64,000 nt of DNA from Parasedimentitalea huanghaiensis. Lineage in GTDB: Bacteria > Pseudomonadota > Alphaproteobacteria > Rhodobacterales > Rhodobacteraceae. Below are positions 37,594 through 48,317 of the stretch, piece after piece. The stretch covers positions 1 through 64,000 of the forward strand of contig NZ_WQLV01000012.1 of assembly GCF_009753675.1 (NCBI RefSeq), read 5' to 3'. Under the pieces are notes generated by a model. The model searched no databases. It was not told the DNA's origin and was given only the letters and a program-made list of their open reading frames with translations. Position 1 is the first letter of the stretch. Each line of letters starts with the position of its first letter. The position numbers were made by a program, and so were the translations under genes.

Positions 37594-37969
37594 GTCCACC
37601 CTTCCGATACTGGCCCCGGTTTGCTGACCTTGCGGCGGCGTCCGGGGGCGTGAGTCAGCCCTCCCATCACGGAAGGACGATAAAATCAGCGTGGATGTAA
37701 CAGAGCCATAGCCACCAAGCAACAATAGATAGCGGCGGCCCGAAAAGTGCTTAATGCTGTCTTTTCAACACCTTAGTCAAAGTGCGACCCTTTGAACCGC
37801 CCTTATGGTTAGAAAAAGATAACGGATTTGCAAGTTTTTCCGATTCCTGAGGCTTAAAAATCTGAACTTTACTGTGGATAACTTTGAGTTTTGACGCATT
37901 TTTCGACCCCACATGCGCTTTCATTGCCAAATTGGCCTTGAGGGGGAATCAATGCGCCTTAGGGCTAAA
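37594..37969. other. leader region of the ATP synthase operon
   Basis: No gene lies between the methyltransferase and atpH. The AT-rich part around 37740-37870 should hold the operon promoter. TTGACT at 37775-37780 (minus strand) is a candidate -35 but lacks a clear -10 partner, so no promoter is called. Confidence 0.35.
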
Positions 37970-38716
37970 CTATGCTGGCTCTGGCATCGGGTTCGATAGT
38001 CCTTCCAGCACCCGTATGCGACTGCGAGCCTTTACTTTGGTCGCCAGCCCGCGTGGTTGGTGGACTTGCTTGCTGACCTCGACAAGAAACACCCCCCCCG
38101 CCAGCATTGCAGGCAGGTGACGCCCCGCTTTTTCGAACATTGGGCCCGATTTCAACCAGAACCGCCGCATTGACGGCAGCTGATACAGTGCCGCGGCGTG
38201 GCGTTCGGTTGTAAACTGATATGTCCTGAGCTGACTTTCCAGCTGACCAAGCGTATAGGGACGGCCGTAGCCAAACGGTGTCTTATCTGACCGCGACCAC
38301 AACCCAGCCCGGTTTGGTACAATAAAGATGGCCCGACCTCCTGGGCCCAGGACCCGCCAGCATTCCTCAAGAAGCTTACCCGGATGGTCCGAGGTCTCCA
38401 GCCCATGCATCACCACCAACCGGTCAACACGTCCTGTATCAATAGGCCAGTTGGTCTCCTCGCACAGGACCGACACATTGGGCATCCCGGCCGGCCACTG
38501 CATAACGCCTTGCGGTCCGGGCATCAGCGCAATCACCCGGCGCGCTTCGGATAGATAGGGGCGCATCAACGGCGCCGCAAAACCAAATCCCGCCATGGTT
38601 TGGCCTGCAGCTTCCGGCCACATTTGCAGCAGTCGGGCGCGGATAGAAGCCTGCGCCGCACGCCCCAGAGTGCTGCGGTAATAGAAGTTTCTCAAATCCT
38701 GCACATCAAGATGCAT
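37970..38716 (-). CDS. class I SAM-dependent methyltransferase-like protein
   Basis: A 248-aa protein. It lacks a clean motif I GxGxG, having [15 protein letters not shown] instead. Motif II- and IV-like parts include [12 protein letters not shown] and a strong [26 protein letters not shown] post-core motif, as in the UbiE/SmtA group. The substrate is unknown. It is divergent from gloB and may be linked to it by position: in many alphaproteobacteria this methyltransferase adjoins the glyoxalase II gene (general knowledge). Confidence 0.82.
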   Translation of the reverse strand: MHLDVQDLRNFYYRSTLGRAAQASIRARLLQMWPEAAGQTMAGFGFAAPLMRPYLSEARRVIALMPGPQGVMQWPAGMPNVSVLCEETNWPIDTGRVDRLVVMHGLETSDHPGKLLEECWRVLGPGGRAIFIVPNRAGLWSRSDKTPFGYGRPYTLGQLESQLRTYQFTTERHAAALYQLPSMRRFWLKSGPMFEKAGRHLPAMLAGGVFLVEVSKQVHQPRGLATKVKARSRIRVLEGLSNPMPEPA

Positions 38717-38778
38717 TGCGGGCGCCTGCTGGTTCAGTCAATCTGGTACACAGTTTAACCATGCGAAGGCGAATGACC

Positions 38779-39546
38779 ATGCCTCTTGAGATCATCACCA
38801 TCCCCTGCTTGTCAGATAACTATGCCTTTTTGTTACATGCACCGGGCAGCGGCCTGACCGCACTGGTAGACGCCCCCGAAGCGGCGCCCATAGAGGCGGA
38901 GCTCAATAAGCGTGGTTGGGGACTCGATTTTGTCTTTTTGACTCATCATCACTGGGATCACATCGATGCCCTGGAGGAGTTGCAACGGACATTTAAACCA
39001 ACAGTGGTTGGTGCCCAGGCAGACGTTCATCGGCTGCCTCCTTTAGACCTGGCGGTGAAAGAAGGCACCGTGTTCTCGCTGTCGCGTGAAGATGTACATG
39101 TTATCGAAGTTCCAGGTCATACCGTTGGCCACATTGCGTTTTATTTGCCCGAGTCAAAAGCGCTGTTCACCGCCGACAGCCTGATGGCCCTGGGCTGTGG
39201 CCGACTCTTTGAAGGAACAGCTGCACAAATGTGGAATAGTCTGAATAAGTTAGCAGCCCTGCCCGCTGACACTATGGTTTATTCCGGCCATGAATACACC
39301 CAATCCAACGGTGCATTTGCGTTAACCATCGAGCCCGACAACTCGGCGTTGCAAGCACGAGTCAGAGAAATCGCAAAAACACGTGCAGCCGGCGAATCTA
39401 CTGTTCCATCGCTATTATCTTTGGAACTGGACACGAACCCGTTCCTACGCGCAGGATTGGACGAGTTGAAGCGGACTATGGGCATGGAACATATTGATTC
39501 TGAACTAGTATTCAAAGAAATCCGCGAACGAAAGGATCAATTTTGA
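38779..39546 (+). CDS. gloB: hydroxyacylglutathione hydrolase (glyoxalase II)
   Basis: A 255-aa metallo-beta-lactamase-fold enzyme that releases D-lactate from S-lactoylglutathione in methylglyoxal detoxification. It shows THHHWDHIDAL (metal site) near residue 53, VPGHTVGHIAF, FTADSLMALGCGRLFEGT and SGHEYTQSN. The C-terminal HAGH domain is seen at NPFLRAG. Start at MPLEIITIPCL matches the family; two upstream ATGs are open in the same frame. Confidence 0.93.
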   Translation: MPLEIITIPCLSDNYAFLLHAPGSGLTALVDAPEAAPIEAELNKRGWGLDFVFLTHHHWDHIDALEELQRTFKPTVVGAQADVHRLPPLDLAVKEGTVFSLSREDVHVIEVPGHTVGHIAFYLPESKALFTADSLMALGCGRLFEGTAAQMWNSLNKLAALPADTMVYSGHEYTQSNGAFALTIEPDNSALQARVREIAKTRAAGESTVPSLLSLELDTNPFLRAGLDELKRTMGMEHIDSELVFKEIRERKDQF

Positions 39547-39724
39547 GATCTGGTTTCGTGGTGGAACAAAACACGCTCACGACGAATGTGACGATTATTT
39601 GCAAGAAAAGCCTTGAAGCTGCAGCGCTATCAACCAAAATCTAACACTATGAGGACATGGTTGGACCACGGGAAAATTGGTAAACGCCAGATCCCCCACC
39701 GACCCAAGACAGAGGAGCACGCCC

Positions 39725-42046
39725 GTGCCTTCATTCTCGAGCACACTAGAGACAGCCATCCATGCCGCGCTCGCGCTGGCAAATGAACGGCGCCACGAAT
39801 TTGCCACCCTGGAGCATCTGCTTCTGGCCCTACTTGACGAGCCGGACGCTGCGCGCGTCATGCAAGCCTGCAGCGTCGACCTGGGCGAGATACGCAAAAC
39901 GCTGGTAGAATTTATTGACGAAGACTTGGCCAACCTGGTCACCGACGTCGATGGTTCAGAAGCCGTTCCCACCGCAGCCTTCCAACGCGTGATACAGCGT
40001 GCTGCCATACATGTACAAAGCTCTGGCCGCACTGAAGTGACCGGCGCCAACGTATTGGTCGCAATCTTTGCTGAACGCGAAAGTGATGCCGCCTATTTTC
40101 TGCAAGATCAGGACATGACCCGCTATGACGCGGTCAACTATATCGCCCATGGTGTGGCCAAAGATCCCGCCTTTGGCGATCAGCGCCCTGTAACCGGCGC
40201 CCATGATCCAGAGGAAGATGTGCAGACCATCACCGAAGAGGAAAAGAAAGAAAGCGCTCTCGACAAGTACTGCGTTGATCTGAACGTCAAATCTCGCGAA
40301 GGTGACATTGACCCGCTGATCGGCCGTGACCACGAGGTCGAGCGCTGCATTCAGGTTCTGTGCCGCCGCCGCAAAAACAACCCACTGCTGGTTGGCGATC
40401 CCGGTGTTGGCAAAACCGCCATCGCCGAAGGTCTGGCCCGCAAAATCGTAGCTGGCGAAACCCCAGAGGTTCTTTCCAAGACCACGATTTTCTCGCTCGA
40501 CATGGGCGCGTTGCTGGCTGGCACCCGTTACCGCGGTGATTTCGAAGAACGTCTTAAGGCTGTTGTGACCGAGCTGGAAGACCATCCAGACAGCGTGCTG
40601 TTCATTGATGAGATCCACACAGTTATCGGTGCCGGTGCGACATCTGGCGGGGCAATGGATGCGTCAAACTTGCTAAAACCTGCATTGCAGGGCGGCAAGC
40701 TGCGGACAATGGGCTCGACCACATATAAAGAGTTCCGTCAGCACTTTGAAAAAGATCGTGCCCTGGCCCGCCGGTTCCAGAAAATCGACGTGAACGAACC
40801 CTCGGTTGAGGATTCGGTTAAGATCCTGCGCGGATTGAAGCCTTACTTCGAAGAGCATCACGGGTCAAAATACACGGCAGATGCTATCAAATCTGCGGTT
40901 GAGCTGGCGTCACGTTACATCAACGATCGCAAGTTACCTGATAGTGCCATCGACGTGATCGACGAGGCCGGTGCTGCACAGCATCTGATCATCGAAAGCA
41001 AGCGCCGCAAAACCATTGGCGTCAAAGAGATCGAGGCCGTGGTGGCTAAAATCGCCCGGATTCCGCCAAAATCAGTCTCCAAGGACGATGCTGCAGTTCT
41101 GAAAGATCTGGAAAAGTCGCTCAAACGAGTGGTCTTTGGTCAGGACGACGCCATTGGTGCACTCTCCAGTGCCATCAAACTGGCCCGCGCCGGACTGCGT
41201 GAACCAGAAAAACCAATTGGCAACTATCTGTTTGCTGGCCCAACTGGCGTCGGCAAAACCGAAGTGGCAAAACAGCTATCGGATATGCTGGGTGTGGAGC
41301 TGCTGCGCTTTGACATGTCTGAGTACATGGAGAAACACGCGGTTTCCCGTCTGATTGGTGCGCCTCCGGGTTATGTCGGCTTTGATCAAGGTGGCTTGCT
41401 GACCGATGGCGTTGACCAGCATCCGCACTGCGTATTGCTGCTGGACGAGATCGAAAAGGCACACCCGGATGTGTTCAACATCCTGTTGCAGGTGATGGAT
41501 CACGGCGAGCTGACAGATCACAACGGCCGTACGGTGAACTTCCGCAATGTGGTGCTGATCATGACCTCGAATGCTGGAGCGTCTGAACAAGCCAAGGCTG
41601 CAATCGGATTTGGCCGTGATCGTCGGACCGGAGAAGACACTGCCGCAATTGAACGCACCTTTACGCCGGAATTCCGCAACCGTCTGGACGCGGTGATCTC
41701 CTTTGCGCCTCTGCCCAAAGAAGTCATCATGCAGGTTGTCGAGAAGTTCGTTTTGCAGCTTGAAGCGCAGCTGCTGGATCGCAACGTCTCGATTGAGCTG
41801 ACACGCCCCGCGGCAGAATGGATTGCCAACAAGGGCTATGATGACAAAATGGGGGCACGACCACTGGGTCGAGTTATCCAAGAATACATCAAGAAGCCGC
41901 TGGCCGAAGAACTGCTGTTTGGCAAGCTTGCCAAAGGTGGGTTGGTCAAAGTTGGCATCAAGGATGGCGCACTGGATCTGCGGATCGAAGGCCCAGCCAA
42001 ACCGCGGATTTCAGGCGACAAGCCTCCGTTGCTAACCGCTGACTGA
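39725..42046 (+). CDS. clpA: ATP-dependent Clp protease ATP-binding subunit ClpA
   Basis: ClpA unfolds proteins for ClpP. The 773-aa sequence has an N-domain ([30 protein letters not shown]), a first AAA+ module with [14 protein letters not shown] and [14 protein letters not shown], and a second with [25 protein letters not shown] and [10 protein letters not shown]. The ClpP-binding IGFG loop is seen as AIGFGRD. GTG at 39725 is preferred, with GAGGAG seven bases upstream. No clpS lies beside it. Its stop overlaps the peptidase start by one base. Confidence 0.97.
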   Translation: MPSFSSTLETAIHAALALANERRHEFATLEHLLLALLDEPDAARVMQACSVDLGEIRKTLVEFIDEDLANLVTDVDGSEAVPTAAFQRVIQRAAIHVQSSGRTEVTGANVLVAIFAERESDAAYFLQDQDMTRYDAVNYIAHGVAKDPAFGDQRPVTGAHDPEEDVQTITEEEKKESALDKYCVDLNVKSREGDIDPLIGRDHEVERCIQVLCRRRKNNPLLVGDPGVGKTAIAEGLARKIVAGETPEVLSKTTIFSLDMGALLAGTRYRGDFEERLKAVVTELEDHPDSVLFIDEIHTVIGAGATSGGAMDASNLLKPALQGGKLRTMGSTTYKEFRQHFEKDRALARRFQKIDVNEPSVEDSVKILRGLKPYFEEHHGSKYTADAIKSAVELASRYINDRKLPDSAIDVIDEAGAAQHLIIESKRRKTIGVKEIEAVVAKIARIPPKSVSKDDAAVLKDLEKSLKRVVFGQDDAIGALSSAIKLARAGLREPEKPIGNYLFAGPTGVGKTEVAKQLSDMLGVELLRFDMSEYMEKHAVSRLIGAPPGYVGFDQGGLLTDGVDQHPHCVLLLDEIEKAHPDVFNILLQVMDHGELTDHNGRTVNFRNVVLIMTSNAGASEQAKAAIGFGRDRRTGEDTAAIERTFTPEFRNRLDAVISFAPLPKEVIMQVVEKFVLQLEAQLLDRNVSIELTRPAAEWIANKGYDDKMGARPLGRVIQEYIKKPLAEELLFGKLAKGGLVKVGIKDGALDLRIEGPAKPRISGDKPPLLTAD

Positions 42047-42999
42047 TGCGCTTCGGCGCTGTCTATGGACTAATAATTGCGCTCGCCACCCCCGCGGTGG
42101 CGAGCGATTTTTCATTGCAACTCCCTATTGATTGCACTTTGGGCCAAACCTGTTTCATTCAAAACCAAGTTGACCGGGACCCTGGACCGGGCGTGCTGGA
42201 CTACCAGTGCGGCGGCCTGAGCTACAACGGTCACAAAGGAACCGATTTCCGCCTTCCCACTCTGGCGGACATGCACAAAGGCGTTGATATTCTCGCGGCA
42301 GCAAGCGGCGTTGTGCGGGGGATGCGCGATGGTGTAGCGGATGTGGGGCCAAACAAGGACACACAGGGCAAAGAATGTGGCAACGGGGTCGTCTTGCTGC
42401 ACCCAGATGGTTGGGAAACCCAGTATTGTCACATGAAAAACGGGTCGCTTCAGGTGCAGCCCGGCCAAAAAATCACGGCTGGCACTGTGCTGGGCCAGGT
42501 CGGTCTCAGCGGAAAAAGTGATTTTCCGCATCTCCATCTAAGTATCCGCCACAATGGAGAGGTTATCGATCCCTTTGACCTGTCTGCTTTCGCGACCTGC
42601 GGCAAAGCAGGCGAAACCATATGGCAGAACGCACCCGGCTACGTCGCAGGCGGGTTATTGGATGGAGGCTTCAGCCCCGCAGTCCCAGAATACGCCGCGA
42701 TCAAATCCGGTACTGCCGATCAAAGCCCCCTCCCCGTCAACGCCCCTGCACTGGTGTTCTGGGCTTTTGCCTACGGAGGCCAGAATGGCGACGTTCTGGA
42801 GTTAACCGTTGATGGGCCCGAGGGACGATTGGTGGATCATCGCGTAACACTGGCCAAGGATCAGGCACAGTTTTATCGTGCCGCTGGCAAGCGGTTAAAG
42901 ACGCAAACCTGGCCGCGTGGTGATTACATTGGCACCGCTGCCTTGATCAGAAACGGCACCAAAATCGACCAAATGACCCAGCTGATGAAAATGCGCTAA
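42046..42999 (+). CDS. exported M23 family metallopeptidase
   Basis: A 317-aa protein with a signal peptide ([19 protein letters not shown]). The LytM/M23 zinc site is formed by HKGTDF and HLHLSI. The loop CGNGVVLLHPDGWETQYCHM completes the domain. It should cut peptidoglycan cross-bridges or act as a divisome-type activator in the periplasm. A C-terminal part of about 130 residues beyond the peptidase is not recognised. The ATG shares one base with the clpA stop, but a shared function is not evident. Confidence 0.9.
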   Translation: MRFGAVYGLIIALATPAVASDFSLQLPIDCTLGQTCFIQNQVDRDPGPGVLDYQCGGLSYNGHKGTDFRLPTLADMHKGVDILAAASGVVRGMRDGVADVGPNKDTQGKECGNGVVLLHPDGWETQYCHMKNGSLQVQPGQKITAGTVLGQVGLSGKSDFPHLHLSIRHNGEVIDPFDLSAFATCGKAGETIWQNAPGYVAGGLLDGGFSPAVPEYAAIKSGTADQSPLPVNAPALVFWAFAYGGQNGDVLELTVDGPEGRLVDHRVTLAKDQAQFYRAAGKRLKTQTWPRGDYIGTAALIRNGTKIDQMTQLMKMR

Positions 43000-43043
43000 A
43001 CCCTGCAACTCAGATCCCAAACGGGCCTGCAGTCAAACTGAGA

Positions 43044-45419
43044 TTATTTCTCTGTGAACTTCAACTCAATCCGGCGGTTTTGCGATCGGGCTTCGGCAGT
43101 ATCGGCAGAATTGATTGGCTGATACTCCCCAAAACCATTGGCCGCCAAATGGTTGGGTGAAATGCCCAGGTTTTCAACCATGAACCGCACCACAGACAGC
43201 GCGCGCCCCTGGCTCAGCTCCCAATTGTCTGCGTATTTATAGTGACCAATCAGCGGTGAATTATCCGTGTGGCCGTCAACCCGGATGATCCAGTCGATCC
43301 CCGGTGGAATTTCATCAGCGATGCTGCGCAAAATGTTCGCCACTTTGGCAATTTCAATCTGGCCCTCTAGCGACAAATCTGCCCCCCCCGGCGGGAATAG
43401 CACTTCGGAGGAGAACACAAACCGGTCCCCTTCAATACGCACCCCCTGCTGGTTGCCCAACACATCCCGCAGACGGCCAAAGAACTCGGACCGATAGCGT
43501 TCCAGGTCTTCGGCTTTGGTCTCTGCATCTGCCGCCCGGCTGGCCAGTTCTATCGCCTCCGCTTCCAACCGTTTGCGTTCGGTTTCCTCTAGCAGGCGCC
43601 GCTTACGTTCTTCTGATGCCGCACGGGCCAGCGCCGAATTCAAATCTTTGCCAAGGTTTTGCAATTGCACCTGCTGCGCCACATCGCGTGCCTGACCGTC
43701 ATCCAGCAAGGCCTGCAAACCACCCAGCTGCGTCCGGAGAGCCGCCACCTGTTGGTTTAACAACGCGGTTTGGCGCTGTGCCTCGGCGGACACTTCCTTT
43801 TCCCCAGCAAGTGCGCTTCGCGCCTGCGCCAGCAATGCAGCGCGCTCTTCGGCCAGCGACAACTGTTCCGCCGCGCTGGTTTCAGCAGCAGCTTGTTGGT
43901 TCAGGGCTGCCATCAAACGGCTTTGAAGAACCTCCTGGTCCGTTGCAGCCACCTGGGCTTTTTCCAATGCTTCCAGAGCAAGCAACAGCCGACTTTCTAT
44001 CGCGGCGCGCTCTTCTTGTGTCGATGTTGCGGCCGACCGTACGGAGGCCAAATCAGCCTGAGCCTGATCCAACTGTGTTGCCAGCGCAGCCTCGGTACTC
44101 GCGGCTTCGGCCTGTACCAACGCCAATCGTTGCTGCAGTCCTTGCTGCTCTCTGTCAGCCGTTTCTTGCAAGGCGACAATCTGCGCTTCAAGCGTGGCGC
44201 GCACTGTGGCCTGTTCAATCTGTAACCGTTGCAGCTCGGCCTGATATTCGGATTGAGACTGAATATTGGCTGCCCGCTGACCCGCCAATTCTGCAGCCAG
44301 CGCATCGCGCGTTTGTGCCGCTTCGTTGCGTGCTTGGGTCAACTCAGCTGCCAGCCGTTCGCGGATCGCAGCGCTTTCGGTGCGGATCTGTCCGATTTCT
44401 GCATCAAGCGCTGTAACGCGCGCTTCCGAAGCTGTTTGCGCCACCTGCATCTGTGCCAACACTCGGGTTAATCGTTCCGCCAGCTCGTCTCGCTCGCGGG
44501 TTTGGGCCCGCGCGGCCTCGATCGCTGCCAAAGCTTCACCCAACTGGCTATCCAGCGCTTGCTTTGCCACATTTGCGGCCGCTAGCAGGGTTAATGTATC
44601 TTCCGCGTCTTGGCGTTGAGCCTCAAGTGCCAGCGTCATCGCCGTCAATTCGCTATCTGCATTGGCCAGCTTCAAACGCAAGGCTTCTGCGGCTGCGGCT
44701 TCGACCAAACGGGCGGCTTCTTCATCACTCAGCTGTTGCTGAAGCCCCGCCAGTTCTCTTGCGCTGGCCTCGCCCTGTTGTTCCAAACCAGCGATCAGTG
44801 CTTCCAGTGCCTCGCGCTTGGCCGCAGCCAAACGAGCAGCTTCGACCTGCGTATCTATTTCAGTGCGGCTCTGCGCCAGAGCCAGGTTCAGAGCCTCACG
44901 TTCCGACAACAATTCCGCACGGGCCGCTTCAAGCGCCTCCTGGTCGGCCTGCAAAGTCGCAATATTGGCATTAGCACGATCCTGGCTGGCCAGAAGCGTC
45001 GCCACCTGTGCCTCAAACGAGGTGATCTGCGCCGAAGCGTCAGCGAGTTCCGACGCTTGCTGATCGCGCTGGGAGGTCAACGAAGCAATGAGTGTCGCCT
45101 GTTCGCCCAGTTGATTTTGCGCTAGCTCCAAATCACTCTGCGTGGTGTTCAGAGTGGAACTCAACGCCCCCATACGGGCATTCAATTGGCTGTTGGCCCG
45201 CTCTTCCAGCCCCAGCGCATCGGCAAGCGCCCCAACTTCATTCGCCAGTGCATCTAGCTCGTTTTCTTGTCCCGAAATAGTGTCGCGCAGCACAAACTGA
45301 ACAATCATAAAAATGGTCAGCAGGAACATCAGCACCAGCAACAACCCAGTCATCGCATCGACAAACCCTGGCCAGATCGAAGCCTGAAAACGTTGCCCGG
45401 TGCGCCTCGACAAAGACAT
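43044..45419 (-). CDS. MotB/OmpA-like protein with very long coiled coil
   Basis: A 791-aa protein. One membrane helix at about residues 19-46 (FVDAMTGLLLVLMFLLTIFMIVQFVL) resembles the MotB/ExbD anchor, with an aspartate in it that could carry protons. Residues about 50-640 are rich in A, E, Q, L and R and predicted to form coiled coil. The C-terminal OmpA domain holds RVDGHTDNSPL and SQNRRIEL, which bind peptidoglycan. The gene starts 3 bp after its ExbB-like partner. A stator-like complex is inferred. The function is unknown. Confidence 0.88.
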   Translation of the reverse strand: MSLSRRTGQRFQASIWPGFVDAMTGLLLVLMFLLTIFMIVQFVLRDTISGQENELDALANEVGALADALGLEERANSQLNARMGALSSTLNTTQSDLELAQNQLGEQATLIASLTSQRDQQASELADASAQITSFEAQVATLLASQDRANANIATLQADQEALEAARAELLSEREALNLALAQSRTEIDTQVEAARLAAAKREALEALIAGLEQQGEASARELAGLQQQLSDEEAARLVEAAAAEALRLKLANADSELTAMTLALEAQRQDAEDTLTLLAAANVAKQALDSQLGEALAAIEAARAQTRERDELAERLTRVLAQMQVAQTASEARVTALDAEIGQIRTESAAIRERLAAELTQARNEAAQTRDALAAELAGQRAANIQSQSEYQAELQRLQIEQATVRATLEAQIVALQETADREQQGLQQRLALVQAEAASTEAALATQLDQAQADLASVRSAATSTQEERAAIESRLLLALEALEKAQVAATDQEVLQSRLMAALNQQAAAETSAAEQLSLAEERAALLAQARSALAGEKEVSAEAQRQTALLNQQVAALRTQLGGLQALLDDGQARDVAQQVQLQNLGKDLNSALARAASEERKRRLLEETERKRLEAEAIELASRAADAETKAEDLERYRSEFFGRLRDVLGNQQGVRIEGDRFVFSSEVLFPPGGADLSLEGQIEIAKVANILRSIADEIPPGIDWIIRVDGHTDNSPLIGHYKYADNWELSQGRALSVVRFMVENLGISPNHLAANGFGEYQPINSADTAEARSQNRRIELKFTEK

Positions 45420-45422
45420 GGA

Positions 45423-46616
45423 TCAGGTCTCTCCGGAGTCAGGTGTCACTGCGGTACGGGCCCGGCCACGCGGACGAGCAAAGGTTTTAACCAGCAGATC
45501 GATGTCGCGACGCAGCTCCGCCATGCTTTCCTGACGGCCCGCCGAAATCTCTTCGAGGATACGCAACATCTGCACATCAATCGAGCGCAGACGCATACGG
45601 CTTTCTGCGTCAATACCGGCGTCACTCCCATACGAGCGCATCACCTCTGTCAGGGCCTCCTGACCCACGGCCACCCGCTCCAGAGAGGCCGCAATACTGT
45701 CATTCTGATCCTGACGGTCATTCATCGCGGTAATGCCGTTCACCAGCTCAACCAGCTTTTCATTGACCTGATCGCGGCCCTCGGCGGACTGCACAAACAT
45801 CGCCTGCAGCGCATCCATCTGTTCGGCCATAGTGTCCAGCACCTCGGCCACCACCCCCGTTTCGCTGCCAGCACTTTCCTCACCCGACGAAAAGCTAACC
45901 CGTGTAAAGGTCGACAACCATTCCTCTAGCTCGCGGTAGAACCGGTTCTGACCATGCCCCGCAAACAACTCCAGCAGGCCGACGATCAACGATCCAGCCA
46001 ACCCCAACAGCGACGACGCAAAGGCCGTGCCCATGCCCCCCAGTTGAGATTCAAGCCCTGTCATCAACCGTTTGAAAACAGCCAGGCTTTCTTCGCCCTC
46101 TTTTGGCGACAGGCTACGAATGGTTTCCACCACTGCTGGCACAGTTGTGGCCAACCCATAGAATGTTCCCAACAGCCCCAGAAAAATCAACAGGTTGACG
46201 ATATAGCGCGTGATCTCGCGCTCTTCGTCAATGCGGTTGGCAACGGTATCCAGAATGGACCGGGTCGAGGATGATCCGAGCTGCATCCGCGCTGCGCGAG
46301 ACCTGAGCATCGTGGCCAGTGGCGCCAAGAGCGACGGTGGCCGCACATCATCGCCGATATCGTCTGCTGCAAACCGTTCGATCCAACGCACCGATCCGAT
46401 CAGCTGTACCACTTGCCAGAAACAGGCAAGGACACCAAAGACAAAAACCAGCAGAATGAAGCCGTTCAGCCAGGGATTGGCCTGAAACACCGGAAGCACA
46501 CGCGGCAAGGCCACAAAAGCACCAAACCCAGACAGGCCCAGTGCGATCAACATCATCATGATTTGGCGGACCGGCTGCGAAAATTGCACTCGGGTCTCGC
46601 GGTCTGGCTGCGCCAT
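45423..46616 (-). CDS. MotA/TolQ/ExbB-like proton channel protein
   Basis: A 397-aa protein with membrane helices at about residues 21-38, 50-72, 142-160 and 195-222, and the TolQ/ExbB-type signature FLGLLGTFYGLATTVPAVVETIR and LGGMGTAFASSLLGLAGSL. A long cytoplasmic C-terminal part (about 230-397) is partly coiled coil. It should form the channel for the adjacent MotB-like protein, driving work with the proton gradient. The organisation resembles TolQR/ExbBD, MotAB and ZorAB. The true role is not known. AGGA precedes the ATG. Confidence 0.88.
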   Translation of the reverse strand: MAQPDRETRVQFSQPVRQIMMMLIALGLSGFGAFVALPRVLPVFQANPWLNGFILLVFVFGVLACFWQVVQLIGSVRWIERFAADDIGDDVRPPSLLAPLATMLRSRAARMQLGSSSTRSILDTVANRIDEEREITRYIVNLLIFLGLLGTFYGLATTVPAVVETIRSLSPKEGEESLAVFKRLMTGLESQLGGMGTAFASSLLGLAGSLIVGLLELFAGHGQNRFYRELEEWLSTFTRVSFSSGEESAGSETGVVAEVLDTMAEQMDALQAMFVQSAEGRDQVNEKLVELVNGITAMNDRQDQNDSIAASLERVAVGQEALTEVMRSYGSDAGIDAESRMRLRSIDVQMLRILEEISAGRQESMAELRRDIDLLVKTFARPRGRARTAVTPDSGET

Positions 46617-46689
46617 ACTTGGGTGTTCCTGAAACTTTATCTGCTCTCGTGGCCAAGCCTACAGGCTATCAATCCAAAGAGCCAAGGCT

Positions 46690-47220
46690 TTATGCGCTTA
46701 GGATGCGTACCCGGTTCGACAACCAGTCCAGATCAGCATCCCGAAGCCCAATCTCAGCCAAATGTGCTGCAGTGTTATACAGATACTCAGTATTTGGACC
46801 GCGGCCACCCACAGCGACTGCAATGATCTGCGCTTGGTCTTCCAAACTCATCCCGCCGCAATACTGCACGTGATGCGGATCAATAACATAGGTGACAGCA
46901 GTGACACACTCACCGCTCGCCAGATTGACTTCCAAATCGCGCTCAACATAGGCCGACGAAATCAACTCTCGTTCACGCAAGCCAGCCAGCGTTGCCTCTT
47001 CGTGCCCAGCTTCTACCGCCAGTGCCAACCCTGTGCAGTGTGTTTCTGCGTTTTCATCCAGCGCCAAAACCAATCCGGGATTTTCTTCGCTTCCGCGATG
47101 ATGGATTGAACTCATGCAAAAGGACCGGGCATAGCCAGACAGGGTAGCCACCTCTTGCCGGGCCACCGGAAAGCCGGGATGCCACAGAAGCGATCCATAT
47201 CCAAATACCCACATCGTCAT
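46690..47220 (-). CDS. gamma-glutamylcyclotransferase (ChaC-like)
   Basis: A 176-aa enzyme of the ChaC family, which releases 5-oxoproline from glutathione. The substrate loop is seen in MWVFGYGSLLWHPGF (YGSL motif). The catalytic glutamate is likely in the LRERELISSAYVERDL segment. ChaC enzymes lower glutathione in the cytoplasm. GAGGA before the ATG at 47220 decides the start. It is divergent from DUF2125. Confidence 0.92.
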   Translation of the reverse strand: MTMWVFGYGSLLWHPGFPVARQEVATLSGYARSFCMSSIHHRGSEENPGLVLALDENAETHCTGLALAVEAGHEEATLAGLRERELISSAYVERDLEVNLASGECVTAVTYVIDPHHVQYCGGMSLEDQAQIIAVAVGGRGPNTEYLYNTAAHLAEIGLRDADLDWLSNRVRILSA

Positions 47221-47286
47221 TGCACTGGTCCTCACTGGTTTCGGGCCTATAAACAGCAAAACCTGCTAGGACAAAAGAGGTTGTTG

Positions 47287-48288
47287 ATGCTGCGTTTGCT
47301 AAAAGTGCTTTTAGGGGCTTCTTTGCTATGGTCGTTGTACTGGTTTGCTGCGGGCTGGGGTCTGCGCAATAGCATCAGCACCTGGTTTGCAGAACAGCAA
47401 CGCCAAGGCTGGCAAGCGGAATACTCATCCTTGGGCAGCGGTGGCTTCCCCACCCATCATGCAACCCGTATCACGTCACCAACGCTGGCCGACCCCGGCA
47501 CCGGCACGGCCTGGCGCGCCGACTGGCTGGACGTTGACAGCCCCGCGATCTGGCCAGGTCGCCAGACCCTGCGTTTTGCGCCAACACCGCAACGGCTCTC
47601 TTACTTCGACCAAACGGCAGTAATCGAGGCCGCCAATATGCAGGCCCAATTGCATCTCGAACCTGGCCTAGCGCTAACACTTGAGGCGTTTGCACTTAGT
47701 TCAGATCACTGGCGTATCAGCACCGACGACGGCTCTCTGGCGGATGCGACCTCAATGCAATTGGGGATGGTACGAACCTCCTCACCACTCACTTATCGGG
47801 TCGAGTTTGTGGCCACTGAATTTTCCCCGGGTCCCAGTTTACGTCATTTGTTCGCAGCAACCGATGCCTTGCCCAGTAGTTTTGAAACTCTGGATCTGGA
47901 CATGGAAGTGACCTTTGACACCAGCTGGAACCGGAGCGCGCTGGAACTGCGCCGCCCGCAGCCACGTCATATCAACCTGAAACTGGCTGATGCTCACTGG
48001 GGGGCGCTGCGACTAAAGGCTACTGGCGAACTGCAAGTGGACGAGCGGGGATCACCAACCGGGGTGATCGCCCTCAAGATCGAGAACTGGCGTGAGATGC
48101 TAAGTATGGCAGAGCAGGCTGGTGCCCTCCCGGCTTCCGCCCGCGATGGCATCGAGCGGGTACTTGCATTGTTTTCCGGCTTTGGCGGGAATTCAGGCGA
48201 TCTCGACACACAACTGACTTTCCGCGATGGATATGTCTCGCTTGGCCCTATCCCTATTGGCGCAGCCCCAAGGTTGATCCTGCGCTGA
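47287..48288 (+). CDS. DUF2125 domain protein
   Basis: A 333-aa protein with an N-terminal membrane anchor (LLKVLLGASLLWSLYWFAAGWGL) followed by a long extracytoplasmic part of beta strands. The pattern STWFAEQQRQGWQAEYSSLGSGGFPTHH is characteristic of DUF2125 in alphaproteobacteria, whose function is unknown. A GAGG lies ahead of ATG 47287. The upstream open frame is shared with the divergent cyclotransferase gene and is not used. Confidence 0.85.
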   Translation: MLRLLKVLLGASLLWSLYWFAAGWGLRNSISTWFAEQQRQGWQAEYSSLGSGGFPTHHATRITSPTLADPGTGTAWRADWLDVDSPAIWPGRQTLRFAPTPQRLSYFDQTAVIEAANMQAQLHLEPGLALTLEAFALSSDHWRISTDDGSLADATSMQLGMVRTSSPLTYRVEFVATEFSPGPSLRHLFAATDALPSSFETLDLDMEVTFDTSWNRSALELRRPQPRHINLKLADAHWGALRLKATGELQVDERGSPTGVIALKIENWREMLSMAEQAGALPASARDGIERVLALFSGFGGNSGDLDTQLTFRDGYVSLGPIPIGAAPRLILR

Positions 48289-48317
48289 CACTTTGCCCCT
48301 GCCAGCCGCATCTACGG

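Noticed and set aside
43304-44416. 370-codon plus-strand open frame
   Set aside because: Antisense to the coiled-coil part of the MotB-like gene; proline- and arginine-rich shadow.
43044-46616. Complete Zorya defence system
   Set aside because: Only the ZorA/ZorB-like pair is present; no ZorC, ZorD or ZorE helicase or nuclease is nearby.
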